DNA of 64,000 nucleotides, taken from an uncultured Alphaproteobacteria bacterium (GTDB lineage Bacteria > Pseudomonadota > Alphaproteobacteria > RF32 > CAG-239). Below the pieces are notes generated by a model. The model saw only the letters and a program-made list of their open reading frames with translations, made no database searches and was not told where the DNA came from. The stretch spans positions 1 to 64,000 of the forward strand of contig CAKQDU010000007.1 of NCBI GenBank assembly GCA_934229625.1, in the 5' to 3' direction. The number at the start of each line of letters is the position of its first letter. The first letter of the stretch is position 1. The translations under genes were made by a program, and so were the position numbers. This document shows, piece by piece, positions 16,627-25,820 of the stretch.

Positions 16627-18492
16627 TTAAACTTCCGGTACAGAAACTTTTGTTTGCTTTTCCGGCGGAACAGGCGTCTGCTCGGTCCGGTCAATCTTTT
16701 TGCCGGCTAAAACATCTTTAATTTCTTCACCGGTTAAAGTTTCATATTCCATCAAAGCTTGCGCCAAAGTTTCCAGTTCACTATCGTTTTCTTTTAAGAT
16801 TTTTGCGGCCTCGGCATGTGCATCGGTCACCAACCGTTTGATTTCCGAATCCACCAGACGAGCAGTTTCCTCACTCATATTTTGGTTTTGCGTAACGCTG
16901 CGTCCCAAGAAAACTTCATTAGAGTTTTCAACATACATCACAGGTCCCAAAACATCGCTCATTCCCCATTCTGTAACCATAGCACGTGCTAAATTAGTGG
17001 CGGCGGCAATATCCGATGAAGCACCGGATGTAACTTTGTCATAGCCAAACTTCAGCTCCTCGCTCACGCGGCCGCCCATACAAATAATCAGACGCGAAAG
17101 CATTTTAGCGCGGGTATATGAATATTGGTCTTTCTCCGGCAGCTGCTGCACCATACCCAAAGCACGACCTCTTGGAATTATCGTTGCCTTATGAATAGGG
17201 TCGGTTTCTTTGACATGCAAAGAGCAAATAGCGTGACCGGCTTCATGATAAGCAGTCAGTTTTTTCTCCTGTTCGTCCATCGCCATAGACTTGCGCTCAC
17301 TTCCCATAAGTACTTTGTCTTTAGCATTATCAAAATCCTCGGCGGTGACTTTGCGTTTATTGCGGCGAGCCGCCAACAAAGCGGCTTCATTTACCAAGTT
17401 AGCTAAATCAGCCCCGGAGAATCCAGGAGTTCCTCTAGCAACAACAGATAAATCCACATCTTTTGCCAACGGAACTTTGCGTACATGCACATTTAAAATT
17501 GCCTCGCGTCCTTTCACATCCGGATTGCTGACCGTTACCTGACGGTCAAAACGTCCAGGACGCAGCAAGGCCGGGTCCAAAACATCCGGACGGTTGGTGG
17601 CGGCTATCAGAATTACATTCTCATTCGGTTCAAAACCGTCCATTTCCACTAACAGCTGATTAAGTGTCTGTTCGCGTTCATCGTTTCCGCCGCCTAAACC
17701 GGCGCCGCGGTGACGTCCCACCGCATCAATCTCATCAATAAACAGCAAACACGGCGCATTCTTTTTGGCTTGAGCAAACATATCGCGGACACGAGAAGCG
17801 CCCACACCGACAAACATTTCCACAAAGTCTGAGCCTGAAATTGAGAAAAACGGCACATTTGCTTCGCCGGCCACAGCCTTAGCCAACAAAGTTTTACCTG
17901 TTCCCGGAGGTCCGACCAGCAAAACACCCTTTGGAATTTTGCCGCCTAACCGCTGGAACTTTTGAGGGTCCTTCAAAAAATCAACAATTTCTTCAAGTTC
18001 TTGTTTAGATTCATCGGCACCTGCCACATCTTTAAACGTAACTTTTTTGGTATTTTCTATTAAACGGGCGCGTGATTTACCGAAACTCATGGCTTTATTA
18101 TTACCGGCACTAGCCTGACGCATAAAGAAAATCCAAACACCAACCAACAGAATCATCGGAAACCAGGAAATAACAATGCTCCAAAATGTGTCACCTGAAG
18201 TATCTTGCGGTTTTGCATCTATCTTTACATTGTTAGCAAGCAACGTATCAACCATTGTCGGACTGTACGGAGCATAGGTTATATACTTTTTACCATCTGA
18301 CGCCGTGCTGTAGATTTCGGCGCCGGACATCGTCACGCTGGCGATGCGTTTACCTTTTACTTCATTCATAAAATCAGAAAATGCCAGATTTTCATAGCTA
18401 GAGGAAAAATTTTTATTTTCCATAAAACTCATCATAAAAGAAAGAGCAACAAAGGCCACAAGCCAGATAATTGCATTTTTTCCAAATCTCAT
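16627..18492 (-). CDS. ftsH: ATP-dependent zinc metalloprotease FtsH
   Basis: Membrane-anchored AAA protease that degrades misfolded membrane proteins and regulators such as LpxC in other proteobacteria. Seen: two N-terminal transmembrane segments bracketing a periplasmic domain, Walker A GPPGTGKT, Walker B LLFIDEIDAVG, the second region of homology (TNRPDVLDPALLRPGRFDRQ) and the zinc site HEAGH. 621 residues, normal. lpxC is in this window (49417), so the regulatory pair may be present. Confidence 0.98.
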   Translation of the reverse strand: MRFGKNAIIWLVAFVALSFMMSFMENKNFSSSYENLAFSDFMNEVKGKRIASVTMSGAEIYSTASDGKKYITYAPYSPTMVDTLLANNVKIDAKPQDTSGDTFWSIVISWFPMILLVGVWIFFMRQASAGNNKAMSFGKSRARLIENTKKVTFKDVAGADESKQELEEIVDFLKDPQKFQRLGGKIPKGVLLVGPPGTGKTLLAKAVAGEANVPFFSISGSDFVEMFVGVGASRVRDMFAQAKKNAPCLLFIDEIDAVGRHRGAGLGGGNDEREQTLNQLLVEMDGFEPNENVILIAATNRPDVLDPALLRPGRFDRQVTVSNPDVKGREAILNVHVRKVPLAKDVDLSVVARGTPGFSGADLANLVNEAALLAARRNKRKVTAEDFDNAKDKVLMGSERKSMAMDEQEKKLTAYHEAGHAICSLHVKETDPIHKATIIPRGRALGMVQQLPEKDQYSYTRAKMLSRLIICMGGRVSEELKFGYDKVTSGASSDIAAATNLARAMVTEWGMSDVLGPVMYVENSNEVFLGRSVTQNQNMSEETARLVDSEIKRLVTDAHAEAAKILKENDSELETLAQALMEYETLTGEEIKDVLAGKKIDRTEQTPVPPEKQTKVSVPEV

Positions 18493-18575
18493 TTATCTTC
18501 CTCAAAAATATTTATTCGCCTTTATATATAGGTTGAAAAAAGAGAAAACTCAAGACTTTTCTAAGTTAATCACAC

Positions 18576-19508
18576 CTATTCGCGATTAGAATTGCGACAC
18601 TTAAACACACCGTTTTCATACCCCTGAATATTTTTTGCGTTTTCGGCCATTTCCAAACGTTTCAAAGCCAGCGCCACATATTTGCGCTCACGCTCAATCC
18701 CCAAATAATGACGTCCAAGTTTTTTGGCTGTTACGGCGGTTGTACCCGAACCTAAAAACGGGTCAAAAACCATATCCCCTTTATTGCTTGATGCCAAAAT
18801 CAGTTTGGCTATCAGTTTTTCCGGCTTTTGGGTAGGATGCTCGGTATTTTCAGCCATAGACCAAAAAGGAATCGTGATATCCGTCCAAATATTTGACGGA
18901 GCGGTAAATCGAATTTTTTTTCCGTTTTCTTCCTGCCAATCCTTAGGAGTACCTTTGATATCGCGATACGGCGCCAAAACTGTACGCTGAACTTTGACAG
19001 CATCCAGATTAAAGGTATATTCATCCGATTTTGTATAATACCAAATATCCTCCAAGCAATTTTTCCAATTACCGGCGGCGGCCCTGCCCTTGTCGCGTTC
19101 CCAAGAAATACGATTCCTAAGCTTAAAATATTTACCTGCAACCAATGGTATAACTATTGAACTCTGCCAATCAGAGCAAATATATATGCTAGCATTCGGT
19201 TTGAGAATCCGCACAACCTTAGACAACCATTTTTCCAGCCATTTTTTATATTCTGAAAAATCCATTTGTTTGAAAGTATTTTTACCAAAATTTTTTGTCA
19301 GATTGTATGGTGGGTCAACAATCATCAAATCAGCAAAATTATCGGGAATATAACCAAGAGCATTGAGAGAATCCTGCCATATAACGGAATCAGTCAAATT
19401 ACAATCTTTATTCTTAGCCGATAATTTCAGAGCTTTTTTGGCATACGACACTTCTTCACGCGAAGTGAGCATGATGGTTTTATTGCGCGGAGCCGGTTTT
19501 GCTGTCAC
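18576..19508 (-). CDS. Orphan site-specific DNA methyltransferase (beta class)
   Basis: 310 residues. Motif IV DPPYNLT (about residue 83-89) precedes the AdoMet-binding motif DPFLGSGTTAVTAKKLGRHY (about 245-264), the beta-class order of N6-adenine or N4-cytosine methyltransferases; EHPTQKPEKLI lies between. No restriction endonuclease is adjacent. The GTG start overlaps the HPr stop (GTGA), so it is translated from the PTS transcript. In alphaproteobacteria an orphan beta-class enzyme (CcrM) works with CtrA, but this protein lacks the CcrM-type C-terminal extension, so that role is only a guess. Target sequence unknown. Confidence 0.85.
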   Translation of the reverse strand: MTAKPAPRNKTIMLTSREEVSYAKKALKLSAKNKDCNLTDSVIWQDSLNALGYIPDNFADLMIVDPPYNLTKNFGKNTFKQMDFSEYKKWLEKWLSKVVRILKPNASIYICSDWQSSIVIPLVAGKYFKLRNRISWERDKGRAAAGNWKNCLEDIWYYTKSDEYTFNLDAVKVQRTVLAPYRDIKGTPKDWQEENGKKIRFTAPSNIWTDITIPFWSMAENTEHPTQKPEKLIAKLILASSNKGDMVFDPFLGSGTTAVTAKKLGRHYLGIERERKYVALALKRLEMAENAKNIQGYENGVFKCRNSNRE

Positions 19509-19780
19509 TGTTCTTCACCGAATAAAGAATTGACTAAATCCGAGATATTTTTTATTGCCTGCTCGGCATCTTTTCCTTCAGCATTTACCTTGATGTGACT
19601 GCCTTTGGACGCTGCCAGCATCATCAGCCCGAGAATGGACGAACCGTCAACCTCCTGACCATCTTTTTCAACTATAACATCAACATCCAAATCGGCAGTA
19701 CATTTAACAAAAGCCGCGGCCGCACGCGCATGCAAGCCTTTCAGATTTTTAATTTCTAATTCAACAGAAGCCTCGCTCAT
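19505..19780 (-). CDS. ptsH: Phosphocarrier protein HPr
   Basis: 91 residues. The phosphorylated His is in GLHARAAAAF near residue 16 and the regulatory-Ser region is DGSSILGLMML. Accepts phosphate from enzyme I, here probably PtsP (60325-62541). Overlaps the EIIA gene by 4 bases (ATGA). No sugar permease is present, which fits the regulatory nitrogen-type PTS of alphaproteobacteria. Confidence 0.95.
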   Translation of the reverse strand: MSEASVELEIKNLKGLHARAAAAFVKCTADLDVDVIVEKDGQEVDGSSILGLMMLAASKGSHIKVNAEGKDAEQAIKNISDLVNSLFGEEQ

Positions 19781-20184
19781 TTTACACTCCCGTTCAAAAG
19801 CTGCGAAGCAACGTTAATATATTTTTTTCCGGCTTCCTGAGCGCAGACGACACATTCATCCAGCGACATATTCTGACGCACCGAAGCCAGTTTTATCAGC
19901 ATCGGCAAATTTGTACCGGCAATCACATCAAAATTGCCATGCCCGATGACAGACATTGCCAAATTAGACGGGGTACCACCAAACATATCCGTCAAAAGCA
20001 AAACACCGTTACCGCTGTCTGCATTTTTTGCTTTCAGTAAAATTTCCTGACGGCGTTCTTCCATATCATCCTCAGGACCAATGCAAACACATTCGACATT
20101 TTCCTGTTTACCGACAACATGTTCCATTGCCGCCACAAACTCACGCGCCAAATTGCCGTGTGTAACAAACACAAGTCCAATCAT
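19777..20184 (-). CDS. PTS EIIA component, mannose (EIIA-Man) type
   Basis: 135 residues. MIGLVFVTHGNLAREF holds the phosphorylated His; LLTDMFGGTPSNLAM and the LPMLIKL segment complete the Man-type EIIA fold. No EIIB, C or D domain is nearby, so it is likely a regulatory phosphate acceptor. The start at 20184 overlaps the upstream stop as ATGA, which decides it over an in-frame ATG seven codons earlier. Confidence 0.93.
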   Translation of the reverse strand: MIGLVFVTHGNLAREFVAAMEHVVGKQENVECVCIGPEDDMEERRQEILLKAKNADSGNGVLLLTDMFGGTPSNLAMSVIGHGNFDVIAGTNLPMLIKLASVRQNMSLDECVVCAQEAGKKYINVASQLLNGSVK

Positions 20185-20600
20185 TTTGAAGCTCCGCCTG
20201 TCCAAACTTTTACAGCGCCGAAAGATTTTAGAACTTCTTCTTTGCTTTTAGCCTTAAACAGCTCGTCGGCACGGGTGCGGCGACCATTAAATTCTATTTC
20301 TTCGACATTTTCCACCGGAACACCGTAGACACGCTCGACCATATCTGCTTTCATCTCGACAATCATCACAAATTCAGCCTCGGCCAACACGCCTTTGGTT
20401 TCATCATCTACATTATCCAAAATAATGGCTCGGCGCTCATCCCGTTTAAGCAAAGCCGTTTTTTTACCGTCAAACTCCAAAACCGGCTCCTGAGGAGCTC
20501 CGTCACGAGCGTCAATAAAAATGGCTAATTCACCATATTTATTTTCTATAATTTCAAAGAAGTCCTGCTTTTCCATAAGAGTATAATACTGATTTTCCAT
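20181..20600 (-). CDS. Hypothetical protein in the PTS operon
   Basis: 139 residues, acidic, no signal peptide or membrane segment, no domain recognised. Predicted mixed alpha/beta with charged segments (KRDERR, EEIEFNGRRTRADEL). It occupies the place where many alphaproteobacteria carry hprK or rapZ ahead of EIIA-Man and HPr, but it has no Walker A motif and is too short for either. Stop and EIIA start overlap, so coexpression is near certain. Confidence 0.7.
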   Translation of the reverse strand: MENQYYTLMEKQDFFEIIENKYGELAIFIDARDGAPQEPVLEFDGKKTALLKRDERRAIILDNVDDETKGVLAEAEFVMIVEMKADMVERVYGVPVENVEEIEFNGRRTRADELFKAKSKEEVLKSFGAVKVWTGGASK

Positions 20601-20680
20601 GATATATCCTTAAAACCTTAATAAAATTTGTATTATCATAGTATACTTTTTTTCAAAAGTAAATCTTAACTTACAGGTTG

Positions 20681-21553
20681 TTAGCGAACTGCTCCGTTTT
20701 TTTGCAATGAAGCCTTTAAAAGCTTTTTCATTTCAGCCGAATACGAGCGTTTGGGTTTTTGGGAATCCTGATTTTTCTGTGCTGCGGCGGTTTTCATTTT
20801 AATTTCTGTCAGACGTGCGGTTTGTCCGGATTTTTTCAAAATCATCTCCGCCGTGGCATTTTTAGACATTTTACGTTTTCCGACTTTTGCCGCATCATCC
20901 ATTGTCAAACCTTTAACCTTTTTGCGATTTGTGGTTTCGGTAATTTTTTTCACACCCCTGACGATTTCACCGGTGTTATGTTTGGTGATATGCCCTTTTA
21001 ACCCGACTTTTTTTGCGATATTTTCTTCAAACGACTGCTCTCGCAAACGGCGTGGATTATAAATTGCATTTTGCATTTTATTGGCATATTCATATGTCGT
21101 CATTTTTGTAATTCCGGATTTGCGAGAAAGCGTATCCGACTGCTGTAGAGCATTCAATTTTCCGGCATTTTCCTCCATACGCTGATTTGCGATATTGCTA
21201 CGCTGGTCAATAAAGTGCTTTTCGACAGGACTCAACGAATTAAGCAGAGATGTATCGTTATTTGAAGCATCATAGGCATTCATCTCCATCTCATGTAAAA
21301 TTCTTATGGTGTCATTATCCATAGCGCCGTCGTTGTCATCTTCTTCCTCATCAAAAGGATTGCGGATTTTTTTGCGCAGGCTTTTCAGGCTCGGAGAAAT
21401 TTCACCGAGTTTAGCCTTGCCGTTTTTGGCCTGATAGCGATTAGCCTCCTGCGCGTCTATACGCAAGGACAGCCGCTCGTCCGGAACTGAACTTTTTTTC
21501 TTCCAATCAAAAGCAGAGCTATTATTGCCGGAATCCGAATGCGTTTCATCCAT
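20681..21553 (-). CDS. Hypothetical basic, probably disordered protein
   Basis: 290 residues, rich in Lys, Asn, Ser and Asp, no signal peptide or membrane segment. An acidic cluster (FDEEEDDNDG, about 69-78) is followed by a helical NQRMEENAGKLNALQQ region and a Lys-rich C-terminal third. GGAGATTAAAAAT before the ATG is a reasonable Shine-Dalgarno. No family recognised. Between the PTS operon and the multi-PAS gene, 52 bp from the latter. Confidence 0.6.
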   Translation of the reverse strand: MDETHSDSGNNSSAFDWKKKSSVPDERLSLRIDAQEANRYQAKNGKAKLGEISPSLKSLRKKIRNPFDEEEDDNDGAMDNDTIRILHEMEMNAYDASNNDTSLLNSLSPVEKHFIDQRSNIANQRMEENAGKLNALQQSDTLSRKSGITKMTTYEYANKMQNAIYNPRRLREQSFEENIAKKVGLKGHITKHNTGEIVRGVKKITETTNRKKVKGLTMDDAAKVGKRKMSKNATAEMILKKSGQTARLTEIKMKTAAAQKNQDSQKPKRSYSAEMKKLLKASLQKNGAVR

Positions 21554-21605
21554 ATTTTTAATCTCCTGTTTTTTTATTTTATATATTAAAACGCAGATTG
21601 CAACC

Positions 21606-23258
21606 CTATTTTACAGTATAGGTAACCATTATGGAACCATCATAAAAAATCAACGGAGAAACGGCCAATGTTTTGTTATCATCGCGCAGCAAATTAAAAC
21701 GTCTTCCCAATCTGATGTTTTCAAGCATACTGTTCTTAAACGCATCCCAATCGCTGACATTTGAAAAAAACAGCTTCTGCAGACCGATTACTTTTTCAAT
21801 TTTAGGTTCATCCTGAAGTTTGTCAAAATCCAAGCTCCAGAGTTTCAGATAAGCACGGTTATAAAATTTAAGACGCCGGTTGGTACCAAAAATAATAACC
21901 GAATCGCTAAGATTATCCAAAATGTTTTGCTGCATAGACATCAAATCATTCAGGCGACGCATAGTGGCCAAACGGTCGGAAACATCTTCAAATGCAAAAA
22001 TAACACCGTTAGGATGCGGAGTGCGAAGCCGTCTGATTGTTCTTCCGTCAGGCAAATGCAGCAAATCCTCTTTTGTTTCAAGAAGGCTTCCGAAAATACT
22101 CATCTCCTCCTGTTTATAATTTTTGATATCCGGAACCGGCGGCAGCATCTTCTTTTCGCGAACTTCCTCCAAAAATTGCAGATACGACGGATTTTTTTCT
22201 AAAAACTCATTTTCCAGATTCCATAAATTTTTGAAAGAAGCATTATAGAAATAAAGCTTTGAACGCTCGTCAAAAATCGCAAACGCCGTACCCAAAGCAC
22301 CTAAAATTTCCAAGTGGTTGTTTTGATTTATTTTGAATCCGCGTTTGGCTTTTTCCAAAGCCGTGTTGTCAACAAAATAACCGACTGTGCCGATTTTATC
22401 CAATGTATCGCCGGCATAATAAGGATTTTCACGCAGTTCAAAATTAAACAGCTCCCCTCCTCTGACTATTTTAAGGTTCTTTTTTTGCATTTTTTTGCTT
22501 TTCTGCGCCGAGGCCGCTAAATTATAGGCAACTTTTTCCCCTTTGCCGTTACAGATTTCCACCTGATTTTTCAGAACATCTTTCTTATTTTTTATACCGG
22601 CAAACTCTAAATATTTTTTATTTACAAAAAGCAGATGCAAATTTTCATCGCGCAACCACATCGGATATTCAACACCGTCTATCATTTGCTCCAACCGTCC
22701 GCAAGCGGCCTCAACACTATTTTTTTCGGCCGTCAGCTCTGCAATGCGCGCTGTTTCCGATGAAACATCTCTAAACCATACAATATCGCAATATAAATTA
22801 TTGTCAGCGCCGTTAATACGATTTCCATAAACACAAATACTGCGTTCCGAATTTTTAAGATGCAGCATATCTTCAAAGAATCGCCCTTCCTGCTGCAGCA
22901 AAGTTACATATTTTTTCAAAAGTTTGGAATCGTCTTTATTGAAAGAATCCGCGACATCGGCAAACGAAGCCGCTGTGCCATCGGTCAGATTCAGCATAAC
23001 CGCCAGACGGCGCGAACATTTTTCCATAATTTCTTTTTGTGGGTCTTTTACCTTTTGGTCCGGATAGACAAAGCAAAAATATCCGTCTTTTGCAGCGTAC
23101 AGCACCTCATTGCAACGCTCGCGGTCACGCCTGACAAAATAGATTTTATGCTTATATTTATGTATTTTTATCTGCAATGCGGCTATAACGCCAAACATTA
23201 TAAACACCAGCGACAAGCTGATGAAAATTATATCACGCAATATTTCGGCATTCATCAT
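21606..23258 (-). CDS. Membrane-anchored multi-PAS protein without kinase domain
   Basis: 550 residues. One N-terminal transmembrane helix (IIFISLSLVFIMFGVIAAL), then at least three PAS-like segments: about 195-315 (YPMWLRDENLHLLFVNKKYLEF), 330-435 (LGTAFAIFDERSKLYFYNASF) and 450-550 (LDNLSDSVIIFGTNRRLKFYN). A short coiled segment (RLATMRRLNDLMSMQQNIL) separates the last two. The protein stops right after the last PAS; no HisKA or HATPase domain follows in any frame. Similar multi-PAS proteins in alphaproteobacteria usually end in a histidine kinase. It may be a sensor or scaffold partner for another kinase. The first two codons are both ATG. Confidence 0.7.
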   Translation of the reverse strand: MMNAEILRDIIFISLSLVFIMFGVIAALQIKIHKYKHKIYFVRRDRERCNEVLYAAKDGYFCFVYPDQKVKDPQKEIMEKCSRRLAVMLNLTDGTAASFADVADSFNKDDSKLLKKYVTLLQQEGRFFEDMLHLKNSERSICVYGNRINGADNNLYCDIVWFRDVSSETARIAELTAEKNSVEAACGRLEQMIDGVEYPMWLRDENLHLLFVNKKYLEFAGIKNKKDVLKNQVEICNGKGEKVAYNLAASAQKSKKMQKKNLKIVRGGELFNFELRENPYYAGDTLDKIGTVGYFVDNTALEKAKRGFKINQNNHLEILGALGTAFAIFDERSKLYFYNASFKNLWNLENEFLEKNPSYLQFLEEVREKKMLPPVPDIKNYKQEEMSIFGSLLETKEDLLHLPDGRTIRRLRTPHPNGVIFAFEDVSDRLATMRRLNDLMSMQQNILDNLSDSVIIFGTNRRLKFYNRAYLKLWSLDFDKLQDEPKIEKVIGLQKLFFSNVSDWDAFKNSMLENIRLGRRFNLLRDDNKTLAVSPLIFYDGSIMVTYTVK

Positions 23259-23357
23259 AAAATCTTCTTTACAAAAAAAATGTTTGTTTTATTACTTATT
23301 TTATAGTAAATAAACACAAACAAATAGGCAATTTATTTTTTTTAAAGGTTGATAACT

Positions 23358-24017
23358 ATGTTTACATTGGCTTTTGACACCACCGCCGACAGCTGCTCTA
23401 TAGCGCTGTTGAATAACAACGTGATAGTGGATAAGTTTTCAGAAGAAATGGATTTCGGTCAAGCTGAAACATTATTGCCGCAAATTCAAATTATGCTCCA
23501 AAAACAAAAACTGCAATTTTCTGATATTGGTCTTTTAGCAGTATGCATAGGTCCGGGGTCTTTTACGGGAGTACGCTCCTCCATTGCGGCGGCAAGAGCC
23601 TTCGGATTGGCTTGTCCAAATCTGAAAATAACAGGAGTTTCGGCATTTGAAGCCTACGCTCACTCATTGGATATGTCCGAACTTTCAGAGTATAACGCCG
23701 TGATTATAGAAACCAAACGTGCAGATTTTTATTTTCAGCTGTTTAACGGACGCTTAGAAAAACTTTGCGACGCAGAAGCTCTGCCCTATGAAGATATAAT
23801 CAACCGCCTGAAAGGCAAAACCGTAACCCTTATAGGCAATGGAGTCGAAAGATTTCTTGACCGGCCGAGCGGTTTGGTGCTTCATGCCATCCGCATGGAT
23901 AAGGCTGCTTCCATAGCTGATTTAGCAGCTTGCGCCATCCAAAAATATAATGCAAAAAAATTAAATTATCCAAAACCGCTTTATTTGCGCGCTCCCGATG
24001 TTTGTGTAAAATGTTAA
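23358..24017 (+). CDS. tsaB: tRNA threonylcarbamoyladenosine biosynthesis protein TsaB
   Basis: Partner of TsaD and TsaE in t6A37 formation. Seen: FTLAFDTTADSCSIALL, ETLLPQIQIMLQ and the family signature CIGPGSFTGVRSSIAAARAFG. 219 residues, a normal length. Start is the ATG at 23358 after AAAGG; a TTG three codons earlier is unlikely. tsaE and rimI, often adjacent, are absent here. Confidence 0.94.
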   Translation: MFTLAFDTTADSCSIALLNNNVIVDKFSEEMDFGQAETLLPQIQIMLQKQKLQFSDIGLLAVCIGPGSFTGVRSSIAAARAFGLACPNLKITGVSAFEAYAHSLDMSELSEYNAVIIETKRADFYFQLFNGRLEKLCDAEALPYEDIINRLKGKTVTLIGNGVERFLDRPSGLVLHAIRMDKAASIADLAACAIQKYNAKKLNYPKPLYLRAPDVCVKC

Positions 24018-24095
24018 AAATTATATGGATATATTCAAAATAAAAGTGTATCTAAAAAGAAAATGTTTAATTTGTAATTGTAATGTGAGGTTAAA

Positions 24096-24377
24096 GTGAC
24101 TAGATCTGAATTGATAGAAAGAATTGCGGCTAAAATGCCGAATCTGACTTTGAAAGATATTGAAAATATTGTGAATGTTGTGTTTAATAAGCTGACTTCA
24201 GCTTTGGCAGATGGTGACCGAGTAGAAATAAGAGGTTTCGGAGCTTTTTCTGTCAGAACCAGAAATCCGCGCGTTGCCATTAACCCTAAAAATAAAACCA
24301 GAGTCAATGTTCCGGCAAAAAATATCGTTCACTTTAAAACCGGTAAAGAACTACACGACAGACTGAACGCAGATTAA
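24096..24377 (+). CDS. ihfB: Integration host factor subunit beta
   Basis: 93 residues of the HU/IHF fold. MTRSELIERIAAKMPNL at the N terminus, GDRVEIRGFGAFSVR, the DNA-intercalating arm with RNPRVAINPKNKT, and HFKTGKELHDRLN at the end match IHF-beta better than HU. The start is GTG with TGTGAGG upstream. Bends DNA at specific sites; the alpha subunit is not in the window. Confidence 0.92.
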   Translation: MTRSELIERIAAKMPNLTLKDIENIVNVVFNKLTSALADGDRVEIRGFGAFSVRTRNPRVAINPKNKTRVNVPAKNIVHFKTGKELHDRLNAD

Positions 24378-24406
24378 GCACAAACTTCCTATAATCAAGG
24401 AGGCTG

Positions 24407-24850
24407 ATGATGAAACTTTTACATTATCTGTTGGAAATTCCATTCGTCATTATTGCTGTCTGGGTGATTTATAACGCTCAGGCTGCAGATGATAAGCTTG
24501 TATTGTCGTTATGGCCGTTGGACAGCGAAATTCATGTAAATGCCAAATTATTGCTGTTCGTTTTTTTGCTGTTCGGCTATTTATGGGGAAAAATAAACTC
24601 TTGGTTTGGCTCTGCCCCTCTGCGTAAAGAGCTAAAACAGCAGCGTAAGGCTAACAAAGTTCTGAACAAAGAACAAGAAAAACTTAATGAAACCGTCAGC
24701 GGTCTTAAAGAAAATATTGCCGGCTTAGAACAACAAGCAAAAGCTTCGGCAGAAGCTCAAAAAGCCGCCGCCGCAGAACAAAAAAATGAAAAGACAAAAC
24801 AACGCTGGCTTTTTTTGAAAAACGTATTTTCACGAAAGGAAAATAAATGA
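24407..24850 (+). CDS. LapA-domain inner-membrane protein
   Basis: 147 residues: two transmembrane helices (about 6-25 and 45-62) with a short loop, then a long Lys/Ala/Glu-rich cytoplasmic coiled coil (residues 75-135). This is the layout of the LapA (DUF1049) family, which in E. coli helps couple LPS assembly to LpxC turnover. AAGGAGGC precedes a double ATG. It overlaps accD by 4 bases. Confidence 0.75.
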   Translation: MMKLLHYLLEIPFVIIAVWVIYNAQAADDKLVLSLWPLDSEIHVNAKLLLFVFLLFGYLWGKINSWFGSAPLRKELKQQRKANKVLNKEQEKLNETVSGLKENIAGLEQQAKASAEAQKAAAAEQKNEKTKQRWLFLKNVFSRKENK

Positions 24851-25701
24851 ACTGGCTGACAGAAATCGTTCGTCCAAAAATCAAAAAAACAACACCTAAA
24901 GAAATTGCCGACAATTTATGGGTTCGTTGTCCAAATTGCAATCAGATGCTGTTTTCAAAAGAATTGAAGGACTCCCATTATGTCTGCACCGCGTGCGGTC
25001 ATCATTTACGTTTGTATGTTGAAAAACGTTTTAAACTTTTGTTTGACGATGAAAAATACACTTTAGCTGAACTGCCGACCGTTCAGGACGACCCTTTGAA
25101 ATTTAAGGATATTCAAAAATATAGCGACCGGCTTAAAAGCAACCGAAAAAAAACAGGCTGCGAAGACGCAATTCAGGTTGCACGCGGAAAAATAGGCAAT
25201 ATTGCAAGCGTAGTGGCGGCTATGGACTTTTCTTTTATGGGCGGTTCAATGGGAATCGCTGTCGGAGAAGGAATTGTCAAAGCAGCCGAGTTGGCTTTAA
25301 AGGATAAAGAGCCATTGATAACCATCGCAGCTTCTGGCGGCGCGCGTATGCAAGAAGGAATGCTTTCTCTAATGCAAATGGCTCGCACAACAGCCGCCAT
25401 AAACGAATTAAAAGAAGCCGGCATACCTTACATTTCTATTTTGACAGACCCGACTACCGGCGGTGTTTCGGCATCTTTTGCAATGCTGGGCGATGTGAAT
25501 ATTGCCGAAAAAGGATGTTTGATAGGCTTTGCAGGTCAACGCGTAATTGAACAAACAATTCATGAAAAATTGCCGGAAGGTTTTCAGCGAGCCGAATATT
25601 TGCTGGAACACGGAATGGTGGATATGGTTGTTGACCGCGCTCATATGAAAGAGGAATTAGTCAAAGTTTTAAGCGTTTTGACTGCAAATATAAAAAAATA
25701 A
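24847..25701 (+). CDS. accD: Acetyl-CoA carboxylase carboxyltransferase subunit beta
   Basis: Forms malonyl-CoA with AccA. Zinc ribbon CPNCNQMLF...CTACGHH near residues 27-49, then the crotonase-like carboxyltransferase core with MDFSFMGGSMGIAVGE, ASGGARMQEGM and LTDPTTGGVSASFAMLGD. 284 residues, normal. In many alphaproteobacteria accD follows trpA; here it follows ihfB and the lapA-like gene. Confidence 0.97.
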   Translation: MNWLTEIVRPKIKKTTPKEIADNLWVRCPNCNQMLFSKELKDSHYVCTACGHHLRLYVEKRFKLLFDDEKYTLAELPTVQDDPLKFKDIQKYSDRLKSNRKKTGCEDAIQVARGKIGNIASVVAAMDFSFMGGSMGIAVGEGIVKAAELALKDKEPLITIAASGGARMQEGMLSLMQMARTTAAINELKEAGIPYISILTDPTTGGVSASFAMLGDVNIAEKGCLIGFAGQRVIEQTIHEKLPEGFQRAEYLLEHGMVDMVVDRAHMKEELVKVLSVLTANIKK

Positions 25702-25728
25702 ATTCATCTTTTAACTTCTACAAAATTT

Positions 25729-25753
25729 AAGGCAGCGTGAGCTGTCTTTTTTT
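25729..25753 (+). terminator. Terminator after accD
   Basis: AAGGCAGC and GCTGTCTT pair (one G-U) around GTGA, followed by TTTTTTT. Confidence 0.8.
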
Positions 25754-25754
25754 G

Positions 25755-25783
25755 TTGACAAAATTGTCCAACAGATATATATA
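25755..25783 (+). promoter_or_regulatory. Promoter of the gene at 25821
   Basis: Perfect TTGACA at 25755-25760, 17-base spacer, TATATA at 25778-25783 (an overlapping TATAAT lies 4 bases further). Confidence 0.65.
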
Positions 25784-25820
25784 TAATGTATTACTTTATA
25801 ATTATTTAAATTTTTAGCAT

